The position numbers were made by a program, and so were the translations under genes. A stretch of 64,000 bases of DNA from Bailinhaonella thermotolerans (lineage in GTDB: Bacteria > Actinomycetota > Actinomycetes > Streptosporangiales > Streptosporangiaceae), in NCBI RefSeq assembly GCF_003594875.1, contig NZ_QZEY01000001.1:682001-746000 (forward strand). The letters run 5' to 3'. The notes beneath the pieces are model-generated. The model was given only the letters and a program-made list of their open reading frames with translations. It was not told the origin of the DNA and made no database searches. This document shows, in pieces, positions 51,312 to 60,321 of the stretch (its first letter is position 1; every line of letters starts with the position of its first letter).

Positions 51312-51713
51312 GCCCGCGCCCCCGGTGAGGCCGCCCGGGACGGTCCTGGCGTACGGCGAAGCGGTGCCGTTCGCCGCCCGGCCGCGCCGGGTCGGCCTCA
51401 TCCCGCTCCTCGCGCCGCGAGGCGGCGGGCGGGGTGACGTACGGGCAGTGGTTTCGGGCAGGACGGAACGCAGGGGACATGGGGGACCTTTCACCTGGAG
51501 GGACAGGGGCCGGAATCACGAGCCGTCCTCGACCATCGATGGGGTCGCGCTCACGTCCAGCCGACGTGACGGGAACATACCCACTACGCTCAGCTACTAT
51601 TCATAACCCCAGCGTGCCGCTGGTCCGAGAGTGGTAAGGCCCCGGGTCTGACGGCCCTCGAAGCAGACGCCGGGCCGCACTCGCGGTCGGCCTCCACGCG
51701 GATGGTCACCCCG
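51312..51713. other. Leader region of the SARP gene
   Basis: A 400-base gap between the exporter permease stop and the SARP start, both on the minus strand. AT-richer bases near 51565-51610 (minus strand reading TATGTT and TTATGAATAGTAG) probably hold the SARP promoter. No gene is convincing here. Confidence 0.4.
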
Positions 51714-52547
51714 CTAGCGCGCCCGCGAGCCGAAGCGGCGTACGGCCAGGGGCGCGCAGACGGCGATGAGGACCGCGGACCACAGGAGCGCGGCCGCGAC
51801 CGGATGACGCAGGGGCGGCGCGGCGCCGGGCCCGGGAAGCGCCGGGTCGCCGAACAGGGCGCGGCACGCGCCCGTGACCGCGCTCACCGGGTTCCACTCG
51901 GCGACGACACGGAGCCAGGCGGGCATCGCACCGGCCGGGACGTAGGAGTCGGAGATCAGGCTGACCGGGAAGACCAGCGGAACGAAGCGGTCGGCCGTCT
52001 CCTCGTTCCGGAAGGCCAGCCCCAGGAGGACGCCGAGCCAGCCCATGGCGTACCGGAACAGGATGAGCACGCCGAAACCGGCCGCCGTCTCCCCCGGGCC
52101 GTGCCGCGCCCGCCAGCCCAGGGCCAGGGCGCACAGCGTCATCAGGCCCAGCGACATCAGGCCGGTGACCAGGCAGGAGGCGGTGTGGCCGAACGGCACG
52201 GCCGAGCGCGCCATCGGCATCGAGCGGAACCGGTCCATCACCCCCCGGCCCACGTCCGCCGCGACCGCCGAGGCCGTGATCAGCACCGCGCTCATGGCCG
52301 TCATCGCGAAGACCCCGGGGATGAGGTACTGCCGGTAGTCGCCGCCGCCCGGGACCCGCATCGCCCCGCCGAAGACGTACCCGAAGAGCAGGACCATGAG
52401 GACGGGGAACGCCAGCTCTCCGGCCGCCCGCCCGGGGTCGCGGGCCAGGCGCGCCAGCTCGCGCCGGACGAGGACGAGACCGTCGCGGACGGTCCAGGCG
52501 AGCCGTCCCCGCACGGTGGCGGGCGGCGGCGCCGGATCGGGGCCCAT
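51714..52547 (-). CDS. ABC-2 type exporter permease (DrrB-like)
   Basis: A 277-residue membrane protein with about six helices and the DrrB-type signature region VMDRFRSMPMARSAVPFGHT, VAEWNPVSAVTGACRALFGD near the C-terminus. It has the N-terminal cytosolic stretch VRDGLVLVRRELARLARDPG. Start overlaps the ATPase stop as TGATG. With the upstream ATPase it forms an export pump of the daunorubicin DrrAB type, expected to secrete the polyketide product and give self-resistance. Confidence 0.92.
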   Translation of the reverse strand: MGPDPAPPPATVRGRLAWTVRDGLVLVRRELARLARDPGRAAGELAFPVLMVLLFGYVFGGAMRVPGGGDYRQYLIPGVFAMTAMSAVLITASAVAADVGRGVMDRFRSMPMARSAVPFGHTASCLVTGLMSLGLMTLCALALGWRARHGPGETAAGFGVLILFRYAMGWLGVLLGLAFRNEETADRFVPLVFPVSLISDSYVPAGAMPAWLRVVAEWNPVSAVTGACRALFGDPALPGPGAAPPLRHPVAAALLWSAVLIAVCAPLAVRRFGSRAR

Positions 52548-53572
52548 CAGCCGATCCCCTCCCTTGTCCCACCGGCCGGCTCGTTCCCCGCCCCGGCGGC
52601 GGGCAGGCCGGTGACGTGCAGGAAGACGTCGTCCAGGGTGGGCCGCCGGACGGTCAGGCCCTCGATGGGCACGCCGGCCGCGTCCAGCTCGCGCACCACG
52701 CGGGCCAGCGCCGCCGGGTCGCCCCGGGTCGAGACACTCAGCCGCAGGCCCCCGCCGGGCCCGGCCGTACTCCCCATGACGGGCTCGGCCCCGGTGGCCG
52801 ACCGCAGCGCCCGGCGCACCGCGTCCGGGTCCGCGCCCGCCGGTACGACGACGTCCGCGTGCTCGGCCGCGCCGCAGGCGGCCTTGAGCCGCTCGGGCGT
52901 GCCCGTGGCCACCGCCCGGCCCCGGTCGATGACCACGATCGCGTCCGCGAGCCGGTCCGCCTCGTCGAGGTACTGGGTGGTGAGCAGCACGCTCGTGCCC
53001 CCCGCCGCGAGATCCCGGACCGCCGCCCACACCTCCGCCCGCCCGCGCGGGTCCAGGCCGGTGGTCGGCTCGTCGAGGAACAGTACGGCCGGCGAGACGA
53101 TCAGGCTGGCCGCCACGTCGAGCCGCCGCCGCATCCCGCCCGAGTACGTGGACACCGTACGGCCGGCCGCGTCCTCCAGGCCGAACCGCCCGAGCAGGTC
53201 GTCGGCCCGGCGCCGCGCGGCGGCCCGGCCCAGGTGGTGGAGCTCGGCGAACATGCGCAGGTTGGCCCGGCCCGTGAGCTGCTCGTCCACGGCGGCGAAC
53301 TGGCCGGCCAGGCCGAGCCGTCGCCGTGCCCGCGCGGCGTCCCGCACCACGTCGTGGCCGTCGATCCAGGCGCGGCCCGAGTCGGGCCGCAGCAGGGTGG
53401 CCAGGACGCGCACGGCGGTCGTCTTGCCCGCCCCGTTGGGGCCGAGCACCCCGCACACGGTCCCCGCGGGGATCTCCAGGTCGAGCCCGCGCAGGGCGTG
53501 CGTGGAACCGAACCGCCTGGTGAGCGCCTCGGCGCGGACCGCCGGGCCGTCCACGCGCCGGCCGCCGCTCAC
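52547..53572 (-). CDS. ABC exporter ATP-binding protein (DrrA-like)
   Basis: A 341-residue ATPase: Walker A LGPNGAGKTTAVRVL, signature YSGGMRRRLDVAASLI, Walker B LFLDEPTTGLDPRGRAEVW, switch LLTTQYLDEADRLAD. The C-terminal 100 residues (RRPTLDDVFLHVTGLP) are the DrrA-family regulatory tail. The GTG start is in a GTGA overlap with the amidotransferase stop. Forms the DrrAB-like pump with the next gene. Confidence 0.95.
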   Translation of the reverse strand: MSGGRRVDGPAVRAEALTRRFGSTHALRGLDLEIPAGTVCGVLGPNGAGKTTAVRVLATLLRPDSGRAWIDGHDVVRDAARARRRLGLAGQFAAVDEQLTGRANLRMFAELHHLGRAAARRRADDLLGRFGLEDAAGRTVSTYSGGMRRRLDVAASLIVSPAVLFLDEPTTGLDPRGRAEVWAAVRDLAAGGTSVLLTTQYLDEADRLADAIVVIDRGRAVATGTPERLKAACGAAEHADVVVPAGADPDAVRRALRSATGAEPVMGSTAGPGGGLRLSVSTRGDPAALARVVRELDAAGVPIEGLTVRRPTLDDVFLHVTGLPAAGAGNEPAGGTREGIG

Positions 53573-55422
53573 AGGTCGAGGGTGACGTCGTACTCGGCGA
53601 GCCACCGGTTGAGCCACAGGGCCATCTCCAGCCCGCCCCGGTCGTACGGCAGGCTCGCCGCGCGCGGCGGCCGCGCGAGGGCGACGCGGGCCCGGCCGAG
53701 GTCCAGCAGCGGCCGTACCGGGGCGTCGCCGTCCGCGAGGACCTCGGCCAACTCGGCGCGCAGCGCCCGCTCGTAGGCCGGGTCCTGGATCGCGGGGTAG
53801 GGCGTCTTGACCCGCTGGAGGATGGACGGGGGCAGCAGGTCGGCGACCGCGGCGCGCAGCAGGCTCTTCTCCCTGCCGTCGGCCGCCTTCATCGCCCAGG
53901 GCACGTTGAAGACGTACTCCACGAGCCGGTGGTCGCAGTACGGCACGCGCGCCTCCAGGCCGACGGCCATGCTCATCCGGTCCTTGCGGTCCAGCAGGGT
54001 CTGCACGAACCGGGTGAGGTTCAGGTGGGTGACCTCGCGCATCCGCCGTTCCAGGCCCGTCTCCCCCGGCAGGCGCGGCACCGCGGCCAGCGCCTCGCCG
54101 TACGCCGCCCGGCGGTGCTCTGGCAGGTCCAGCTTCGCCACCAGGTCCCGGTCCAGCAGGGTGAGGCCGCCGAAGTAGCGGGCCGAGCCCGAGGTCAGCC
54201 ACGGGAAGGTAGGGGCGTTGACGGCGGCGGGGTGGTGGAACCAGCGGTAGCCGCCGAACAGCTCGTCGGCCGCCTCCCCCGACAGCGCGACCGTGGAGTG
54301 CTGCCTGATCTCGCGGAAGAGCAGGTACAGCGACGGCCACATGTCGCCCCAGTACGCCGGCGGGGCGTCGGTGGCGCGCAGCACCGCGGCCCGGACCCCG
54401 GGGGCGGCCAGGTCGGCGCTGTCGAGCAGCACCTCGGTGTGGTCGGCGCCGACGTGGGCGGCCAGGTCGCGGACGAACGGCGCGTCGGGCGCCCCGCGCA
54501 CCGCGTCCGGGGCGAAGTCCCGGCCCGCGCCCGCGAAGTCCACCGAGAAGGACCGCACGGGGCCGCGCCCCGACGCCCGCAGCGACCGCGCCGCCAGGGC
54601 GGTCACCGCCGAGGAGTCCAGCCCTCCCGAGAGCAGGGCGCACAGCGGCACGTCCGCGACGAGCTGGCGGGAGACGATGTCCTCCAGCAGCTCCCGCACG
54701 GTGCGGACCGTGGCCGCGTGGTCGTCCTCGTGCTCGCGCGCCGGCAGCGACCAGTACCGCCGCGTGCGCAGTCCGCGCCGGTCCCGGATGACCAGGGCGC
54801 CGGGAGGGACCTCGCGCATCCCGGCGTACACGGCCCGCCCGGGCGTCCTGACCATGTCGAGGATCTCGCGCAGCCCGTCGGCGTCCACGCGCCGGGGCAC
54901 GTGCGGGGCGGCCAGGATCGCCTTCGGCTCCGAGCCGAACAGCAGGCCGTCCGGCGTGGGGAAGTAGTAGAGGGGCTTGACGCCCATGCGGTCGCGGGCC
55001 AGCAGCAGCCGGTCGCCGCGGCTGTCCCAGACGCCGAAGGCGTACATGCCGTTCAGCCGCTCGGCGCAGTGCTCGCCCCACCGCAGGTAGGCGCGGAGCA
55101 GCACCTCGGTGTCGCTGGCGGTGCGGAACCGGTGCCCGTGGCCGGCCAGCTCGGCGCGCAGCTCCCGGTAGTTGTAGATCTCCCCGCAGAAGGTCAGCAC
55201 GGCCGTGTGGCCGCCGCCCAGCGAGGCGGCCATGGGCTGCGCCCCGCCGCGCGGGTCGATGACGGACAGGCGGCGGTGGAGCAGCATGGCGTGCCGGTCG
55301 TACCAGCGTCCCTCGGCGTCGGGGCCGCGGCAGGCGAGCGTGCCCGCCATCGCCGCGCCCGTCGCGCCGGCCTCGGGTCCCAGCTCGCGGGCGAAGTCCA
55401 CCCACCCGGCGATCCCGCACAT
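53569..55422 (-). CDS. Glutamine-dependent asparagine synthase-like amidotransferase
   Basis: A 617-residue enzyme with an N-terminal class II glutaminase domain (MCGIAGWVDF with catalytic Cys2, GEIYNYRELRAELAGHGHRF, RDRMGVKPLYYF) and a C-terminal synthetase domain with PP-loop LCALLSGGLDSSAVTALAAR and KTPYPAIQDPAYERALRAEL. Both halves look functional. In type II PKS clusters such enzymes make an amide: OxyD-type proteins provide a malonamyl starter in oxytetracycline, and XanA/PdmN-like proteins install lactam or amino-acid amides. ACP lies just upstream (12-base gap) and DrrA overlaps downstream, so it belongs to this pathway. Confidence 0.93.
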   Translation of the reverse strand: MCGIAGWVDFARELGPEAGATGAAMAGTLACRGPDAEGRWYDRHAMLLHRRLSVIDPRGGAQPMAASLGGGHTAVLTFCGEIYNYRELRAELAGHGHRFRTASDTEVLLRAYLRWGEHCAERLNGMYAFGVWDSRGDRLLLARDRMGVKPLYYFPTPDGLLFGSEPKAILAAPHVPRRVDADGLREILDMVRTPGRAVYAGMREVPPGALVIRDRRGLRTRRYWSLPAREHEDDHAATVRTVRELLEDIVSRQLVADVPLCALLSGGLDSSAVTALAARSLRASGRGPVRSFSVDFAGAGRDFAPDAVRGAPDAPFVRDLAAHVGADHTEVLLDSADLAAPGVRAAVLRATDAPPAYWGDMWPSLYLLFREIRQHSTVALSGEAADELFGGYRWFHHPAAVNAPTFPWLTSGSARYFGGLTLLDRDLVAKLDLPEHRRAAYGEALAAVPRLPGETGLERRMREVTHLNLTRFVQTLLDRKDRMSMAVGLEARVPYCDHRLVEYVFNVPWAMKAADGREKSLLRAAVADLLPPSILQRVKTPYPAIQDPAYERALRAELAEVLADGDAPVRPLLDLGRARVALARPPRAASLPYDRGGLEMALWLNRWLAEYDVTLDL

Positions 55423-55434
55423 GGTGGCCCCTTC

Positions 55435-55695
55435 CTAGGCGGGCTCGGCCAGGCGCTCGCTGACCGCCCGGATCAGCGCGCGGGGCGTCCTGGCCTCGTC
55501 CACCACGTGGTCGGGCAGCCGCACCCGGTAGTCGCGCTCGATGCGGTTCACGGTGTTGAACAGGGCCAGCGAGTCGTAGCCGAGTTCCTCGAACTCCGCG
55601 TCCAGGATGTCGCCGCCCGACAGGGCCGCCGACTCGTCCTCCCCGGCGCACTCGCGCAGCAGTGTGATCAGCTCGTCGATGCCGAACCGCTCCAT
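55435..55695 (-). CDS. Acyl carrier protein of the type II PKS
   Basis: An 86-residue ACP: IDELITLLRECAGEDESAAL, and the phosphopantetheine site FEELGYDSLALFNTVNRIER with Ser42, followed by DYRVRLPDHVVDEARTPRAL. In actinobacterial PKS ACPs the sequence before the Ser is LGYDSL, as here. AAGGAG lies 8 bases before the ATG. Unlike the usual KS-KS-ACP packing, 167 bases with tandem repeats separate it from KS-beta. Confidence 0.95.
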   Translation of the reverse strand: MERFGIDELITLLRECAGEDESAALSGGDILDAEFEELGYDSLALFNTVNRIERDYRVRLPDHVVDEARTPRALIRAVSERLAEPA

Positions 55696-55730
55696 CTCGC
55701 CGTTCTCCTTCCCTCCGGTCCACGTCCGGT

Positions 55731-55860
55731 CTCGTTCCGGGAGTCGTTGCCTTCGCCCGGGTCTCGCGATCTTCGTCCGGGTCTCGCGGTCGTCGTTCGG
55801 GCTCCGCAGCCTTGGTCTGGGCTGCGCGGTCTTCATGGGGTCTTCGTCCTGGCTTCGGGT
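55731..55860. repeat. 20-bp tandem repeat between KS-beta and ACP genes
   Basis: Degenerate 20-bp units with consensus CTTCGTCCGGGTCTCGCGGT start at 55731, 55751, 55771, 55791 and 55811, with further half-copies to about 55860. The period is exact in the first five. As 20 is not a multiple of three, the array is not protein-coding. It occupies the only sizeable gap inside the PKS operon core, apart from the ACP ribosome binding site. Confidence 0.75.
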
Positions 55861-55862
55861 CT

Positions 55863-57134
55863 TCAGGCGGCCTTCGCGTCCTCGCGGTCTCCGCGCGGGC
55901 CGCCGCCGGGCCCGCGCACGACGACGGCGGAGTTGAACCCGCCGTGCCCCCGCGCGACGACCAGCGCGCAGGCCGGGCGGGCCGGCCGGGGCGCGCCGAG
56001 CACCAGGTCGATCAGGCGGGGGTACGCCGGCCGCGTCACGTTCACGGTGGGCGGGATGAGGCCGTCCCGCAGGGTGAGCAGGGCGGCGGCCAGGTCGAGG
56101 GACGCTCCGCCGCCGAGCAGCCGCCCGGTCATCGTCTTGGGGGCGGTCACCGGTACGCCCCGGGGGCCGAACACCTCCGCCAGCGCCTCGGCCTCGGCCC
56201 GGTCCGCCCCGGGCGTCCCCGCCGCGTCGGCGAACACCACGCCCACCTCCCCCGCGCCGGCCCCGGCGTCGGCGAGCGCCCCCTCGATCGCCCGGCGCAG
56301 CCCCGGCGGCCGGCCCGATCCCGGGCGCGGGTCGAACGTGGCGGCGTACCCCGCGATCTCGCCGTACACCTGGGGAGCGCCGCGCTCGCGGGCCGCGCCG
56401 GGGTCCTCCAGGACCAGCAGCGCCCCGCCCTCGCCGGGCACCCAGCCCCGGGCGTACCGGTCGAAGGGGAGATAGGCGCGGCGCGGGTCGGCGCGCTCGC
56501 TGACCCGGCCCGAGCGCGTGACGCACAGCAGCGACCACGGGCACAGCGAGCCGTCCACCCCGCCCGCCAGCATCAGGCTCGCGTCCCCCCGCAGGTGCCG
56601 GCGGGCCTTGGCCACCGCGTCCAGCCCGCCCGCCTGCTCCGACACCAGCGCGGAGCCGGGACCGCGCAGCCCGTGCCGGATCGAGATCTGGCCGGTGTTG
56701 ACCGGATAGAACCAGGCGAACGACTGGTACGCGCTGACGTAGGCGCCGCCCTTGCTCCACAGCGCCTCCAACTCCCGCTGGCCGAACTCGAATCCGCCGC
56801 CGGAGGCGGCCGTGACCACGCCCGCGGCGAAGTCCGGCAGGTCCTGGGCGCCGGCGTCGGCCAGCGCCTCCTCGGCGGCGACGAGCGCGAGGCGGGTCAT
56901 CCGGTCGGTCTGGGGCAGCAGCCGCCCCGGCAGGCGCTCCCCGGCGCGGATCTCGGTCTGCCCGGCGACCCTGACCCGGTATCCGGAGGGGTCGAACCGG
57001 GTGATCGGCGCGATCCCGCTCTCCCCGCGCAAGGTGGCGGCCCAGTACGCGGCCGCGCCGATCCCGTTGGGCGCGACCACGCCGAGGCCCGTCACGACGG
57101 GGGCCGCGCGGGGCACGCCGTCCTTCCCGCTCAC
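55863..57134 (-). CDS. Type II PKS ketosynthase beta (chain length factor)
   Basis: A 423-residue KS-fold protein. At the active-site position it reads ALVSEQAGGLDAVAK with Gln167 in place of Cys, the defining CLF residue (decarboxylation of malonyl-ACP and chain-length control). Other blocks: VVTGLGVVAPNGIGAAAYWA, YARGWVPGEGGALLVLED, ARGHGGFNSAVVVRG. GTG 57134 overlaps the KS-alpha stop (GTGA); ATG 57146 is an alternative. It should act as the heterodimer partner of KS-alpha. Confidence 0.96.
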   Translation of the reverse strand: MSGKDGVPRAAPVVTGLGVVAPNGIGAAAYWAATLRGESGIAPITRFDPSGYRVRVAGQTEIRAGERLPGRLLPQTDRMTRLALVAAEEALADAGAQDLPDFAAGVVTAASGGGFEFGQRELEALWSKGGAYVSAYQSFAWFYPVNTGQISIRHGLRGPGSALVSEQAGGLDAVAKARRHLRGDASLMLAGGVDGSLCPWSLLCVTRSGRVSERADPRRAYLPFDRYARGWVPGEGGALLVLEDPGAARERGAPQVYGEIAGYAATFDPRPGSGRPPGLRRAIEGALADAGAGAGEVGVVFADAAGTPGADRAEAEALAEVFGPRGVPVTAPKTMTGRLLGGGASLDLAAALLTLRDGLIPPTVNVTRPAYPRLIDLVLGAPRPARPACALVVARGHGGFNSAVVVRGPGGGPRGDREDAKAA

Positions 57135-58423
57135 ACCGGCGCCCATCGCCGCCGCCTCTCCGGATGGCCGAGCACCATCGCGCTCTGGAAACCGCCGAAT
57201 CCGCTCGACACGCTCAGCGCCACGTCCACCGGTCCCTCCCGTGCCGTCAGCGGCACGTAGTCCAGGTCGCACTCGGGGTCGGGCTCGCGCAGGTTGGCGG
57301 TCGGCGGGATGACCGAGTGCTCGATCGCCAGCGCGCAGGCCGCGACCTCCAGGGCGCAGATGGCGCCGAGCGAGTGCCCGATCATCGACTTGATGGAGCT
57401 GACCGGGACCTCGTACGCCCTGGGCCCCAGGGCCGCCTTCAGCGCCGCGGTCTCGTGCCGGTCGTTCTGCCGGGTCGAGGAGCCGTGCGCGTTGACGTAG
57501 TCGAGGTCGGCCGGCGCGACCCGGGCCCGGGTCATCGCGACCCGGATCGCCTCGGCCATCTCCCGGCCGTCGTCGCGCAGACCCGTCATGTGGTAGGCGT
57601 TGCAGCGCCCGGCGAACCCGGCGACCTCGGCGTAGACGTGCGCGCCCCGGGCGTGGGCGTGCTCGCGCTCCTCCAGCACCAGGACGGCGCAGCCCTCCCC
57701 CAGCACGAAGCCGTCGCGGGTCAGGTCGAAGGGCCGCGACGCGGTGGCCGGGTCGTCGTTGCGCGGGCTCGTCGCCTTGATCGCGTCGAAGCACGCCACC
57801 GTGATCGGCGAGATCGCGGCGTCGGACGCCCCGGCGATCATCACCTCGGCCGCGCCGTCGCGGATCAGGTCGGCCGCGTGGCCCACCACGTCCACGCCGG
57901 ACGTGCACCCGGTGGACACCACGCCCACCGGGCCCTCCGCCTCCGCCAGCCAGGCGATCTCGGCCGCCATGGAGGAGGGGAGGAAGTAGTCGTACAGGTA
58001 GGGCGAGGCGTGGGCGTCCTCGACCAGCCAGGTCCTGCCCTCGTCGCTCACCACCGCGTACTCGGCGTCCAGGTGCTGGGTCATCCCGCAGGCGGTGCCC
58101 ATCATGACGCCCGTGCGGAAGGGGTCGCGGGCGGCCCGCACGCCGCTGTCGGCGATCGCCTCGCGCGCCGCGACCACGGCGAACTGCGTGGTGCGGTCCC
58201 ACTGGCGGATCTGCCGCCGGGTGAGCCCCGCCGCCACCGGGTCGAAGTCGCACTCGGCCGCGATCCGGGACCGGAAGGACGAGGCGTCGAACAGCGAGAT
58301 CGGGCGCGTCGCCGTACGGCCGGCCGTGAGCAGGTCCCAGAAGGCGGCGACGCCGATCCCGCCGGGGGCGACGACGCCCAGGCCCGTCACGACGACGCGG
58401 CGCGAGCCCTCGGGCGCGCTCAC
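57131..58423 (-). CDS. Type II PKS ketosynthase alpha
   Basis: A 430-residue condensing enzyme. Catalytic Cys173 in GVVSTGCTSGVDVVGHA, His blocks DYVNAHGSSTRQNDRHETAA and SSIKSMIGHSLGAICALEVA, and the N-terminal RRVVVTGLGVVAPGGIGVAA are all intact. With KS-beta it forms the minimal PKS that elongates malonyl-ACP to a poly-beta-ketone on the ACP. GTG start in a GTGA overlap with the upstream methyltransferase gene. Confidence 0.97.
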   Translation of the reverse strand: MSAPEGSRRVVVTGLGVVAPGGIGVAAFWDLLTAGRTATRPISLFDASSFRSRIAAECDFDPVAAGLTRRQIRQWDRTTQFAVVAAREAIADSGVRAARDPFRTGVMMGTACGMTQHLDAEYAVVSDEGRTWLVEDAHASPYLYDYFLPSSMAAEIAWLAEAEGPVGVVSTGCTSGVDVVGHAADLIRDGAAEVMIAGASDAAISPITVACFDAIKATSPRNDDPATASRPFDLTRDGFVLGEGCAVLVLEEREHAHARGAHVYAEVAGFAGRCNAYHMTGLRDDGREMAEAIRVAMTRARVAPADLDYVNAHGSSTRQNDRHETAALKAALGPRAYEVPVSSIKSMIGHSLGAICALEVAACALAIEHSVIPPTANLREPDPECDLDYVPLTAREGPVDVALSVSSGFGGFQSAMVLGHPERRRRWAPV

Positions 58424-59091
58424 CGTGCCCCCTCCCCCGGCGCGACCGCCTCGAAGAGCCCGACCGACCCCCGGGCGGTGAGCCGGTGATCGGGGAACCT
58501 GCGGGCCAGCTCCGCCTCGAGCCCGGCGAAGGAGTCCCCGGCGTTGCTCAGGACGCCCTCGGCGTTGAGGTGGGCGAGGGCCCGCGCGGCGTGACGCCCG
58601 TGCTCGACGCCGTCCGCCAGGACCGTCGAGCCGAAGACCCGCCCGCCGGGCGCGACGTACGGCAGGACGTGGTCGAAGACGACGGCCTTGGCGGACATGC
58701 CGCCGGGCAGGCAGTGCAGCAGGAAGTTCATCCCCACCGAGTCGAACCGCTCCGCCCGGAACGGCAGCGGGGCGAGCACGTCCGCGCGGTGGGCGACGGG
58801 CCGGTGCCGGGCCAGGCGCCGGGAGACTTTGCGCAGGACGTCCTCGCCGAGGTCCACGATCGTGATCCGCGGGTCCGGCGCGGGGAAGGCGCAGCGGTCC
58901 AGGAAGAACCCCGTGCCCGGGCCGAGGTCCAGGTGGCGGGCCCCGGCGTTGCGGTCGTACAGCGCGACCATCTCGCGGCGGGGGCACCGCCACACGAGCG
59001 GGCAGACCAGGCCGAGGACGACCGTGTCGTACCAGGAGAGCCGCGCCCGCGTGTAGAGCCGCCGGTCGGCCGGGCGTCGTCTCGGCGTCAT
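58420..59091 (-). CDS. Class I SAM-dependent methyltransferase of the PKS cluster
   Basis: A 223-residue enzyme with motif I ARHLDLGPGTGFFLDRCAF, ITIVDLGEDVLRKVSRRLAR, RFDSVGMNFLLHCLPGG and GGRVFGSTVLADGVEHGR. The N-terminus (LYTRARLSWYDTVVLGLVCP) is unusual and hydrophobic. Lies between P450 (ATGA overlap) and KS-alpha (GTGA overlap). Probably methylates the polyketide at O or C; the position is not predictable. Confidence 0.9.
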   Translation of the reverse strand: MTPRRRPADRRLYTRARLSWYDTVVLGLVCPLVWRCPRREMVALYDRNAGARHLDLGPGTGFFLDRCAFPAPDPRITIVDLGEDVLRKVSRRLARHRPVAHRADVLAPLPFRAERFDSVGMNFLLHCLPGGMSAKAVVFDHVLPYVAPGGRVFGSTVLADGVEHGRHAARALAHLNAEGVLSNAGDSFAGLEAELARRFPDHRLTARGSVGLFEAVAPGEGAR

Positions 59092-60239
59092 CGCCGCGTC
59101 CCTCCCCCGGCCAGCGAGAGCGGCAGCTCGGCGATGCCGCGCAGGAAACGGCTGTCGTGCCACCGCGCGGGGGCGGCCCTGTCGATGCGGGGGAATCTCC
59201 GCAGCAGCCCGGCGAGCATGACGCGCAGCTCCAGCCGGGCCAGGGACGAGCCCAGGCACCGGTGGACGCCGTGGGAGAAGGCCAGGTGGGGATTCGGGGC
59301 GCGGGTGATGTCGAACCTGTCGGGGTCGGCGAAGACGGCCGGGTCCCGGTTGGCGCTCTGGAGCGACAGCACCAGCGGCTCGCCCGCGGCGACGCGCACG
59401 CCGCCGACGGCCAGGCCGGTCGCGGCCCGCCAGGTGGTGGCGCCCACCGGGATCTCGTACCTCAGCGTCTCCTCCACGGCCCCGTCGAGGAGCTCGGGCC
59501 GGGAGCGGAGCAGGGCGAGCTGCGCGGGCTCCTCCAGCAGGGTGTGGACGGCGGCGGACACCACGTTGGTGGTGGTGACGACCGCGTTGACGAGGAGGGT
59601 CATGGTGATCCTGGTCAGCTCGGCCTCCGACAGCCGGTCCGTCCCCTCGCGGGCCTGGATGAGGGCGGTGAGCAGGTCGTGCGCGGGGCGCCGCCGCTTG
59701 GCCTCCAGCAGGCCGGCGACGTACTCCCCCGTCTCGGCGAACACCCGCTCCCGGGTCGCCTCGTCCTCGCCGCCCGCGAAGGCCCGCGCGATCGCGCGAA
59801 GGCGGCGGGACTCCCGTTCGCGCAGGCCGTACAGCTTGCAGGCGGCGGCGATGGGGATCGCGTCGGCGTACTCGGGGACGAGGTCCACCCGCCCGCGCGC
59901 GGCCAGGCCGTCCAGGACGCGCTCGGTGCGCGTCTCCAGCCAGGGCCGCAGGCGCTGGACCCGGCGCGTGGTGAACGCCTGCCGGACCAGCGCGCGCAGC
60001 CGGGTGTGCGCCGGCGGGGAGACGTCGAGCGAGACCTCGTCCTCCTCGACGGGCTTGACCACGGCGGGGTCGGCCAGGAGCCGGCGGACCTCGTGGTGCC
60101 GGGTCACCAGCCATCCCTCGCCGTACTCCGGATGAGTGATCCGGCTGACCGGGGCGGTCCGGCGCAGCCGCGCCAGCGCCGGATGGGGGTCGAGCTGGAA
60201 CCCCGGGCCGTAGGGTTCGAGAAGCCGCGGGCTTGCCAC
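59088..60239 (-). CDS. Cytochrome P450 of the PKS cluster
   Basis: A 383-residue heme monooxygenase. Heme-ligand Cys328 in FSHGVHRCLGSSLARLEL; ExxR in AVEETLRYE (256-260); PERF-type region DPDRFDITRAPNPHLA. The I-helix motif, usually A-G-x-D/E-T-T, reads NAVVTT (218-223), so the acidic residue before Thr is Val, which is unusual. GTG at 60239 has AGGAGG 7 bases upstream. The nonstandard I-helix hints at an atypical oxidation. Needs external ferredoxin; none is in the window. Confidence 0.93.
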   Translation of the reverse strand: MASPRLLEPYGPGFQLDPHPALARLRRTAPVSRITHPEYGEGWLVTRHHEVRRLLADPAVVKPVEEDEVSLDVSPPAHTRLRALVRQAFTTRRVQRLRPWLETRTERVLDGLAARGRVDLVPEYADAIPIAAACKLYGLRERESRRLRAIARAFAGGEDEATRERVFAETGEYVAGLLEAKRRRPAHDLLTALIQAREGTDRLSEAELTRITMTLLVNAVVTTTNVVSAAVHTLLEEPAQLALLRSRPELLDGAVEETLRYEIPVGATTWRAATGLAVGGVRVAAGEPLVLSLQSANRDPAVFADPDRFDITRAPNPHLAFSHGVHRCLGSSLARLELRVMLAGLLRRFPRIDRAAPARWHDSRFLRGIAELPLSLAGGGTRR

Positions 60240-60274
60240 TGGAGTCCTCCTGGCGTTCGGCGGTCGGGAACGGG

Positions 60275-60313
60275 ACGACGGAAACGGACGGCGGAAACGG
60301 ACGGCGGAAACGG
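60275..60313. repeat. 13-bp triplicate before the P450 gene
   Basis: ACGACGGAAACGG, ACGGCGGAAACGG and ACGGCGGAAACGG run in tandem at 60275-60287, 60288-60300 and 60301-60313, in the 82-base gap between the ketoreductase stop and the P450 start. Confidence 0.7.
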
Positions 60314-60321
60314 GGCGACGT

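Noticed and set aside
52547-55723. One very long minus-strand frame joining DrrA with an upstream 700-codon extension
   Set aside because: The extension lies in a different frame of the amidotransferase gene, which has intact catalytic motifs. The DrrA protein starts at the GTG at 53572.
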